52,330 nucleotides of DNA, taken from NCBI GenBank assembly GCA_020627905.1, contig JAHDFZ010000003.1:1-52330 (forward strand), given 5' to 3'. The stretch comes from Verrucomicrobiota bacterium. GTDB taxonomy: Bacteria > Verrucomicrobiota > Verrucomicrobiia > Verrucomicrobiales > DEV007. This document shows, in pieces, positions 27,961 to 35,886 of the stretch. The position numbers and the translations under genes were made by a program. The notes below the pieces were generated by a model. It saw nothing but the letters and a program-made list of their open reading frames with translations, was not told the DNA's origin and made no database searches. Position 1 is the stretch's first letter, and every line of letters begins with the position of its first letter.

Positions 27961-30900
27961 ATGTCTGAGGCACCCACTCTTGAGGGCGGCACTTATGAGG
28001 TCCTGCGCAAGCGCCTGTCTGATCAGGCAGGCGATCTGCGCAGCCGCGTGCAGAAGCTCAACGAGTCACGGCAGGAAACCTTCGGCTCTGTGGAGCCTGA
28101 GCTCATCGCGACCGACCGCGTCTCTACCCCACACCGCTGCACGGCGCGGGATATGGTATCGATCGGTGATGAGTGCTTCCTCTTCGGCTACAACATTCAG
28201 TTCGGCCTCAAAACGACGACGGAGGTAGCCGATGTCTTCTCCACCTATCGCTGGGATGGTGAGCAGAAGCACTTCCTGCCAGTAGAGCTGAAGCTCAAGG
28301 AGGCCAGCCGCTTCGATACCGACTTTCGCGAGCTGTTCCGCTTCTACAAGGATGCGGTCTTCGTAAAATTCCTCGTCATCGGGCCGCACCTCTACACAGC
28401 TTTTCGAATCGGGCGTGAGGTCACAGACCTCAAGGTATTTAAATTTCTTCTACTCGGTTCGGGTGAGCTGGAATATCTCGGAAATCGATTCGATCACGAA
28501 TACGTCTTCCCTGAGCAGCAGAGCTTCACCTGGGAGCGAGCGCATCGGGAAATGCAGCGCTCTGGGACAAACCCTCACATTTCCATCGATGACCGAGTTT
28601 TCGTGGAAACTGTCGGCGGCGACCTCACGATCAAGATCGAGGACAATACGGCAGACGGACTGGGTATTTATCGAGAGGACGTCACGGATCGGGACCAGTC
28701 GCTCGACGATGCTGAGATTTTCTACGCCTTCGTCGGCAGCCTTATTCTGCTGAAGATCCTTCCCTATCGGGAGGAGGATTATCGCTACCTCGTCTTCAAC
28801 GAAAAGACCAAACAGGTCACCCGTTGCGACGCCATCGACCATTCCTGCATTCTCCTGCCGGAGGATCACGGGATCATCTTCGCGAATGGCTATTTGCTGG
28901 ACACCGGTGACAGCAAAATCTTCGACACCAATCTCGATGGACTGGTATTCGAGCGCCGCGTCGCCAGCAGCAATGGCGAGGATTTCCTTTACGCGTTTTA
29001 CCACCGGCTCAGCGGGCACTACGTGCTCCTGCCCTACAACCTAATCACCCAGCAGGTGGATACGCCGATCATCTGTAACGGATTCTCTCTGTTCGAGGAT
29101 GGGACGCTGCTCTACTTCCGCTCAGAGGATGAACCTGCCAAGCACCACGCACTCCAGGTTTGGAACACTCCCTATCAGACACAGGAGGCCGTAGCCACAA
29201 CGGAGGAAGACCCCAGCTTTCTCGCCAAACTGGGCAACGCGGAGATCGTCCGCGCGCTGGCTGAGTGCCAGGAAATCCTCACCCTTACTCGTAAAGACGA
29301 CACCTTCGGCGACCTCTACATCTCTCTGGTGCGCCAATCGGGAGACGTGCTCGACCGATACTTCTGGATCGCAGACGAGAAAGCGCACAACCTCGCCGAA
29401 CCCCTGTCGGGAATCCAGGAAGCAGCGCAGTCTGCCCTCAATGAATTCGACAAAGTCACCCAGCTTCGCCAACGAGCGACGGAGGAACTCGCCCGACAGG
29501 AGGAGGCCAGCAAGGCTGTCATCTCGAAGGCTTCCTACGCCTCCTTCGACAGCATCGAGCAGTTCGTAGAACTCCTCAACGAATTGCGCACCTCTCGGGG
29601 GCAGGTGATCACGGCCCGGGAGCTCCGCTACATCGATACCGCGACACTTGACGCACTGGAGAAAGAACTGGAGGAATCGACCGACAGGATCTCGGGCAAG
29701 TGCGTCGACTTCCTGCTGCAGGAGCAGGCCCTGCAGCCATACGAAGAAAAGATTGCTGCCCTACAGGAGCAGATCGATTCCCTGAAAAAAGTTCAGGAGG
29801 CGAAGGCTCTCGAAGAAGAAATCGCAGCAGTGGGCACCGAGCTGGAGATGCTCATCGATGTCGTGAGCAACCTCAAGATTGAGGACGCTACAGAGACCAC
29901 CCGTATCATCGATGCGATCTCCGCTCTTTACGCTCAGATCAACCAATCACGAGCTGCTGTTAAGAACCGTCGTGAGGCACTGGCGCAGACAGAAGGAGCG
30001 GCTCAGTTCAGCGCTCAGCTCAAGCTGCTTCAGCAGTCCGTCGCCAGCTATCTGGATCTCATTGATTCACCCGAGGCAGCCGACGAATATCTGACGAAGG
30101 CGATGATCCAGCTGGAAGAGCTGGAGGGGCAGTTCGGCGATGTGTCCGACTTCCAGGATGAAATTGCTGATCGGCGTGACGAAATCTATTCCGCCTTCGA
30201 AGGCCGCAAACAGGCGCTCATCGAAGATCGCAACCGCCGGGTCGCCAATCTTACCAAATCCGCAGATCGCCTATTCACCGGCATCACCCATCGTCTGGAA
30301 AGCTTCGCCACCATCGAGGAAATCAATGGCTATCTGGCTGGTGATCTCATGGTGGAAAAGGTCCGAAACCTGGTGACCAACCTGGAGGAACTAGGTGACT
30401 CTACGAAAGCAGCTGACGTCAAAACCCGGCTGAAAACCGTCGGCGAGGATGCCATCCGTCAACTGAAGGATCGGAACGAACTCTACACGGATGGTGGAAA
30501 CGTCATTAAGCTAGGAAACCATGCCTTCACCGTCAATGAGCAGGAGCTGCAGCTCTCCATCATTCCACGGGACGGTCAGATGGCATTCCACTTGGGAGGG
30601 ACTGATTATTTCGAAACGATCGAAGCGGAGTCATTTGGGCAGTTTCGCGACCTCTGGGAGCAGCAGTATATCTCTGAAAGCCCTGACGTTTACCGATGCG
30701 AATACCTTGCCTACCTCTTTTACGAGCACGAGCGAGAGCAACCAGGAGATCAAACGATACCCCTTCTGGAGCGGGTCCAGGCATTCATGTCTCCACGTTA
30801 TGGCGAGGGTTACACGAAGGGAGTGCACGACAAGGATGCCGTGAGCATCCTTGAGACCTTTTTCCCGACTCTCGCAGCTGCGGATCTGCTTAGATTCGGT

Positions 30901-32883
30901 GCGGCGGATCGAGCCCTCGCGATCGTTTCCTTTCTCGATGCACAGTCTTCTCAGGAAGCGCAAGATCTGGCTCTGAAAGCTCGTGCCTCAGGTCTGGTAA
31001 GGTCGAAAACTGATGACCAATCCTCTGCTTCTCCCTATGAGCGCGAAGCCCTCAGCCTCATCGATTCTTTCTTGTCGCAACAAGCTGCCACCCGATTGTT
31101 TGATCATGCCAGCTCAGAGCAGGCTGCTACCTATTTAGTGGCTGAACTTGAGCGAGGCTCTTTCCCGGACGCAACCGGCGAAAGCTCTGAAGGGTGCAGT
31201 CTCAGCCTGACCGGCAGCCAGGCGCTTCACGACTTTCAAAGCTTTCTCACCAGCAAAAGGCTGAAAACCGCCCTCAAGGAAACAATCGACAGAACCGACT
31301 CCCGGCTTTTCCGTTTTCAGATCATTCTCGACAGTCTCTGTCAGGCCCTGTCATTCGATGCCACCGACTCGACCCTTCTGGAGGCAGCAGCTCACTACCT
31401 CCTCAGCATCGAGTCGGGGAAATCGCGGATGCTCGAAGTCGAAGTGCAAAGCGCCATCAAGCCGATGCTTGGATCGCATAGTCGCATCAGCCAGGAGGAC
31501 AGCGCTCTATCCTTTAACCTGCCGGAGTATTGCCAACGACTGCACGACTTCGCCTCTGTCACCGCACCGCGCTACGAGGCTTTCCACATCGAGCGCCATC
31601 GGCTGATCGAGGAAAAGCGCCGAGAGTTAAAGCTGCACGAATTCGAGCCGAAGGTCATGTCCGCCTTCGTTCGCAACCGTCTACTCAACGAGGTTTTCCT
31701 TCCGCTAATCGGTGACAATCTAGCGAAGCAGCTGGGAACAGCCGGCGATCAGTCGCGGACAGATCGGATGGGCATGCTGCTCCTGATCTCCCCTCCCGGC
31801 TACGGGAAAACCACTCTCATGGAATACGTAGGGAACCGCCTGGGGATGACTTTTGTGAAAGTCAACGGACCCGCCATCGGGCACGCCGTCACATCTCTCG
31901 ATCCCGGAGAAGCTCCTAACATGAGCGCTAGGGAAGAAATGGAGAAGCTCAACTTCTCTCTCGAAATGGGTGACAACATCCTGCTCTATCTCGATGACAT
32001 CCAGCATTGTAATCCGGAGTTCCTCCAGAAATTCATCTCTCTCTGCGATGCGCAGCGAAAGATCGAGGGTGTCTATCAGGGAGAAGCGCGAACCTATGAT
32101 CTGCGGGGCAAGCGCGTAGCAGTCGTCATGGCGGGTAACCCCTACACCGAGGCGGGTGGCAAATTTCAAATCCCTGACATGCTGGCCAACCGCGCCGACA
32201 CCTACAACCTGGGCGATATGATTGGCGGGCATAAAGAGGCCTTCGAAGCCTCCTACATTGAAAACTCTCTCACCTCGAACCAGACCCTTTCACGTCTCGC
32301 TGCCAACTCCCAGAAGGACGTCTATACCCTGATGGCAATGGCTGAGGACGGGACAGGCGATACCGGGGAACTGGAGGGCAACTACTCCCCAGAGGAAGTC
32401 GCCGATTGCGTGACAGTCCTGAAAAAGCTCTTCCGCGTGCGGGATGCCATCTCACGCGTGAACCAGGAATACATTCACTCAGCAGCACAGGCGGATGAAT
32501 ATCGGACCGAGCCAGCCTTTAAGCTGCAGGGATCCTATCGGAACATGAATCGGATCGCCGAGAAGGTGCTGCCTCTGATGACCGATGAGGAAGTGGATGA
32601 GCTCATCATGGATCACTATCAGAATGAGAGCCAGACCCTGGCCGCTGGAGCCGAAGCCAACCTGCTCAAGTTCCGCGAGATCCTCGGGGTGCTTAGCACC
32701 GAAGAGAACGAGCGCTGGAGCGAGATCAAAACCCTGTTCGCCCGAAATCAGCTGATGGCAGGTGGTGAAGATGATCCGGTTAGTCGTGTCGTCTCCGTTC
32801 TCGCAGGATTAAACGAGGCCTTGGGAGGGATCAAAGAAGAGGTTCGCAAAGCAGCCAATTCTACGATGGATCGCGAGGGATAG
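27961..32883 (+). CDS. Giant (1640 aa) DUF3686/'DNA repair ATPase'-type AAA protein
   Basis: N-terminal DUF3686-like region, central coiled coil, C-terminal AAA: Walker A SPPGYGKTT (~31790-31816), Walker B ILLYLDDIQ (~31978-32004), VVMAGNPY. Confidence 0.85.
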   Translation: MSEAPTLEGGTYEVLRKRLSDQAGDLRSRVQKLNESRQETFGSVEPELIATDRVSTPHRCTARDMVSIGDECFLFGYNIQFGLKTTTEVADVFSTYRWDGEQKHFLPVELKLKEASRFDTDFRELFRFYKDAVFVKFLVIGPHLYTAFRIGREVTDLKVFKFLLLGSGELEYLGNRFDHEYVFPEQQSFTWERAHREMQRSGTNPHISIDDRVFVETVGGDLTIKIEDNTADGLGIYREDVTDRDQSLDDAEIFYAFVGSLILLKILPYREEDYRYLVFNEKTKQVTRCDAIDHSCILLPEDHGIIFANGYLLDTGDSKIFDTNLDGLVFERRVASSNGEDFLYAFYHRLSGHYVLLPYNLITQQVDTPIICNGFSLFEDGTLLYFRSEDEPAKHHALQVWNTPYQTQEAVATTEEDPSFLAKLGNAEIVRALAECQEILTLTRKDDTFGDLYISLVRQSGDVLDRYFWIADEKAHNLAEPLSGIQEAAQSALNEFDKVTQLRQRATEELARQEEASKAVISKASYASFDSIEQFVELLNELRTSRGQVITARELRYIDTATLDALEKELEESTDRISGKCVDFLLQEQALQPYEEKIAALQEQIDSLKKVQEAKALEEEIAAVGTELEMLIDVVSNLKIEDATETTRIIDAISALYAQINQSRAAVKNRREALAQTEGAAQFSAQLKLLQQSVASYLDLIDSPEAADEYLTKAMIQLEELEGQFGDVSDFQDEIADRRDEIYSAFEGRKQALIEDRNRRVANLTKSADRLFTGITHRLESFATIEEINGYLAGDLMVEKVRNLVTNLEELGDSTKAADVKTRLKTVGEDAIRQLKDRNELYTDGGNVIKLGNHAFTVNEQELQLSIIPRDGQMAFHLGGTDYFETIEAESFGQFRDLWEQQYISESPDVYRCEYLAYLFYEHEREQPGDQTIPLLERVQAFMSPRYGEGYTKGVHDKDAVSILETFFPTLAAADLLRFGAADRALAIVSFLDAQSSQEAQDLALKARASGLVRSKTDDQSSASPYEREALSLIDSFLSQQAATRLFDHASSEQAATYLVAELERGSFPDATGESSEGCSLSLTGSQALHDFQSFLTSKRLKTALKETIDRTDSRLFRFQIILDSLCQALSFDATDSTLLEAAAHYLLSIESGKSRMLEVEVQSAIKPMLGSHSRISQEDSALSFNLPEYCQRLHDFASVTAPRYEAFHIERHRLIEEKRRELKLHEFEPKVMSAFVRNRLLNEVFLPLIGDNLAKQLGTAGDQSRTDRMGMLLLISPPGYGKTTLMEYVGNRLGMTFVKVNGPAIGHAVTSLDPGEAPNMSAREEMEKLNFSLEMGDNILLYLDDIQHCNPEFLQKFISLCDAQRKIEGVYQGEARTYDLRGKRVAVVMAGNPYTEAGGKFQIPDMLANRADTYNLGDMIGGHKEAFEASYIENSLTSNQTLSRLAANSQKDVYTLMAMAEDGTGDTGELEGNYSPEEVADCVTVLKKLFRVRDAISRVNQEYIHSAAQADEYRTEPAFKLQGSYRNMNRIAEKVLPLMTDEEVDELIMDHYQNESQTLAAGAEANLLKFREILGVLSTEENERWSEIKTLFARNQLMAGGEDDPVSRVVSVLAGLNEALGGIKEEVRKAANSTMDREG

Positions 32884-32894
32884 GCCAATAGCCA

Positions 32895-33109
32895 AGCCGG
32901 GGAGGCGGGAATTTATTCCCACGGGCAGAAGCCTTGAGCCGTTCCATCAAAGAGGGGTAGCGCAAATTTGAACGCAGTAAACACCCTGGTGAAAGACCTC
33001 CAGAGTCTGGCGCCACCTGCTGTCAATCATCTCCTCCTTGGCTACCCAGAGCGAATAGCCAGCAAGCGCCAGGCTTTCGCAATGGGAATAAATTCCCACC
33101 TCCCTGGCT
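32895..33109. repeat. 215-bp non-coding element bounded by 27-bp imperfect terminal inverted repeats
   Basis: Left AGCCGGGGAGGCGGGAATTTATTCCCA (32895-32921). Right arm 33083-33109, reverse complement AGCCAGGGAGGTGGGAATTTATTCCCA. 25/27 identical by eye. Confidence 0.75.
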
Positions 33110-33160
33110 CGAATTGATCATGTCAGGAAGGCAGGCAATTTTTCTGAAGTCGGAGACCTG

Positions 33161-34765
33161 TCACAAAGAAACCGCTCGAATGCCAAGCACTCCGGGCACG
33201 CCTTCCAGCGCGGAGAGCACTTCGGCAGCAGGTGCCGAATCAAGATTGATAATGCTCAGAGCCTTGCCCTCGACAATACCGCGAGAAAGAGACATGCTGG
33301 CGATGTTGATCCCGGCATCACCGAGGATGCTGCCCACAGAACCGACGATACCCGGCGCATCGGTGTTCTCGACGAGGATCAGGTGACCGGTAGGAGAGGC
33401 ATCGATGTGATGCTGCTGCACCTTCACGATGCGTGCTTCAGCACCGAAAAAGGTTCCCGAGACGGAGGCTGTCTCTTTTCCGTTTCCTACCGTGACGGTC
33501 ATCAGCTCGGTGTATTCGGACTCATCGGCCGGGCGGGACTCGGTGACACGGACGCCACGCTCTTCCGCTAGCGCCGGGGCGTTCAGATAGTTGGCAGAGC
33601 CGGATGTCGCCCCGATATCGAGGAAGCCTTTGAGCGCGGAGCGAGTAATGAGAGTCGTGTCAATGTTGCTGACATTTCCCTCGTATTCGATGCGGAACAG
33701 ATCGGGCTGCTGAGGAGCCAACTGGCCTGCCAAAGCACCCAGCAGGCTCGCAATGTCGAGGTAACCACCGATCTCCCGCAGGGTGGACTCATCGAGGTTC
33801 GGCATGTTGACGGCATTGAGCACAGTGCCGTGGAGCAGTTGATCGCGAATGGCCTCGGCGATTTCGATCCCGACGTTTTCCTGAGCTTCCTCAGTAGAAG
33901 CACCCAGGTGCGGGGTGAAAACGACGTCCTCACGGCCAAGTAGTGGGTTGTCGGCAGCTGGAGGCTCCACTTCAAACACATCGAGGGCAACACCCGAGAT
34001 CTTCCCTGCATCGAGAGCCGCGAGAAGCGCTTCTTCGTCGATCAGGCCTCCGCGGGCACAGTTGACGATGCGGACACCCGGCTTCATCATGTCAAAACGC
34101 TCAGCATTGAGAATGTGAGTGGTCTCGGGTGTTTTCGGCATGTGCAAAGTGATGAAATCTGCCTGCTTAACGGCTTCCTCCACTGTTTCGCAGAGACCAA
34201 CACGCAGGGACTCTGCTTTCGCCTCTCCCAGGTAGGGGTCATAGGCGACGACCTTCATGCCGAAGCCCTGAGCGCGCTTGGCAAACTCTGCCCCGATGCG
34301 GCCCATGCCGAGGATGGCGAGTGTTTTGTTGTAAAGCTCCACCCCTTTGTAGGCTTTGCGGCCTTCTTTGAAACGATCTTCAACGACGGATCGATGAGCA
34401 TGAGGAATGTTTCTGGCCAAGGACATCATCAGAGTGAAGGCATGCTCTGCTGTAGAAATGGTATTTCCGCTGGGAGTGTTCATGACGACAACCCCATGCT
34501 GGGTAGCCACAGGGATGTCGATATTGTCAACCCCTACTCCAGCGCGCCCGATTGCCTTGAGGACGCCTGATCCGGCCTCGATCACAGGTGCTGTGATTTT
34601 CACACCTGATCGCACAATGATACCGGCATAGTTGGGAGCGAGATCGACGAGTTCTGACTCACTCAAGCCAAGTTTGACATCTACCTCGATACCTTCTGCT
34701 TCCTGGAGCAGTTCGATACCTTTTTCAGCGATGGGATCAGCGACTAATACGCGGTGGGCACTCAT
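33161..34765 (-). CDS. serA: D-3-phosphoglycerate dehydrogenase with C-terminal ACT domain
   Basis: RVLVADPIAEKGIELLQEA, KAIGRAGVGVDNIDIPVATQHGVVVMNTPSGNTISTAEHAFTLMMSLARNIPHA, TLAILGMGRIGAEFAKRAQGFGMKVVAYDPY. Confidence 0.97.
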   Translation of the reverse strand: MSAHRVLVADPIAEKGIELLQEAEGIEVDVKLGLSESELVDLAPNYAGIIVRSGVKITAPVIEAGSGVLKAIGRAGVGVDNIDIPVATQHGVVVMNTPSGNTISTAEHAFTLMMSLARNIPHAHRSVVEDRFKEGRKAYKGVELYNKTLAILGMGRIGAEFAKRAQGFGMKVVAYDPYLGEAKAESLRVGLCETVEEAVKQADFITLHMPKTPETTHILNAERFDMMKPGVRIVNCARGGLIDEEALLAALDAGKISGVALDVFEVEPPAADNPLLGREDVVFTPHLGASTEEAQENVGIEIAEAIRDQLLHGTVLNAVNMPNLDESTLREIGGYLDIASLLGALAGQLAPQQPDLFRIEYEGNVSNIDTTLITRSALKGFLDIGATSGSANYLNAPALAEERGVRVTESRPADESEYTELMTVTVGNGKETASVSGTFFGAEARIVKVQQHHIDASPTGHLILVENTDAPGIVGSVGSILGDAGINIASMSLSRGIVEGKALSIINLDSAPAAEVLSALEGVPGVLGIRAVSL

Positions 34766-34801
34766 GAAATTTCTTTGATGTAAAGGGCCGGGAAACTCGA
34801 A

Positions 34802-34824
34802 CAGCTTGCACGTTTGGCAAGCTG
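34802..34824. promoter_or_regulatory. Inverted repeat in serA / transporter divergent intergenic region (possible operator)
   Basis: CAGCTTGC-ACGTTTG-GCAAGCTG perfect 8-bp arms; a further AGCTTGCC half-site nearby. Confidence 0.4.
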
Positions 34825-34888
34825 GAAATCGGCTCTAGAATCGCTGAAAGCTTGCCTTTTTCTGCCGCATACGCTTTGAAATTTGGGT

Positions 34889-35830
34889 ATGCCTCGCCTC
34901 ATCAGCTTATTTGTCGCTGCTTTTCCGCTGTGGATTCTCCTGTCCAGTGCGGTCGCACTGGTGAAACCGGAGGTTTTCACCTGGTTTCATGGCCCCTGGA
35001 TCCGCTATGGCCTTTCTGCCATCATGCTGGGGATGGGATTGACACTGAAGCTGGAGGATTTCCAAGCGGTGCTCAAGCTCCCGAGAGCAGGTGTCATCGG
35101 CGTGGTTTGCCAGTTCCTCATCATGCCCTTTCTCGGTTGGGCCACCGCTTACGGCCTGGGTCTTCATCAGATCGACCCCAGTCTGGCTGTGGGTTTGATC
35201 CTCGTCTCCTGCTGCCCGGGCGGGACGGCGTCGAATGTCATCGCCTATCTCGCGAGAGCAAATGTCGCGCTATCCGTGCTGATGACGATCGTCTCGACAA
35301 GCGCCGCTATTTTCCTCACGCCACTGATGACAAAGTGGCTCGCGGGAACGCTGGTAGACGTCGATGCCTGGGCCCTGTTTCGCAGCACGATCTCGGTCGT
35401 GCTTATCCCCGTCGCTCTTGGGGTTCTCATCAACCGCTATGCTCCCAGATGGGCGGGAAAGATCGGGACTGTCTCTCCCTCCATCTCTGTCCTCGCGATC
35501 ATCCTCATCGTCGCCAGCGTTATCGGGCAGAAACAGGAGATCATCCTTCAGGCTGGGTGGCGTCTTCTTCTGGCACCGATGATCCTTCATTTGGGTGGCT
35601 TTACCCTCGGCTACATCGCCGCACGGATCTTTCGCCTGCCAGAGGATAGCGCACGCACGATTTCGATCGAAGTCGGCATGCAGAACTCCGGCCTCGGGAC
35701 AGTATTGGCGAATCAGCATTTCCCCGGCACGCCTGCCTCCGCACCCTGTGCCCTCAGCGCGGTATACCACTGCCTCGTCGGCAGTCTCGTAGCGGCTTTC
35801 TGGAGACGGCGCGGAAGTCACTCGAAATAA
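34889..35830 (+). CDS. Bile acid:sodium symporter (BASS) family transporter
   Basis: AIMLGMGLTLKLEDFQAVLK, SCCPGGTASNVIAYLARANVALSVLMTIVST, EVGMQNSGLGTVLA. Confidence 0.93.
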   Translation: MPRLISLFVAAFPLWILLSSAVALVKPEVFTWFHGPWIRYGLSAIMLGMGLTLKLEDFQAVLKLPRAGVIGVVCQFLIMPFLGWATAYGLGLHQIDPSLAVGLILVSCCPGGTASNVIAYLARANVALSVLMTIVSTSAAIFLTPLMTKWLAGTLVDVDAWALFRSTISVVLIPVALGVLINRYAPRWAGKIGTVSPSISVLAIILIVASVIGQKQEIILQAGWRLLLAPMILHLGGFTLGYIAARIFRLPEDSARTISIEVGMQNSGLGTVLANQHFPGTPASAPCALSAVYHCLVGSLVAAFWRRRGSHSK

Positions 35831-35886
35831 TTTTATGAAAGTTCCGCCTAGGAAACGAACATTCACCGTCAGAATATAAAAGGGGT

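Noticed and set aside
34852-35649. 265-aa plus-strand ORF overlapping the BASS transporter
   Set aside because: Out-of-frame overlap; the translation lacks the hydrophobic pattern and motifs that the 34889-35830 frame clearly has.
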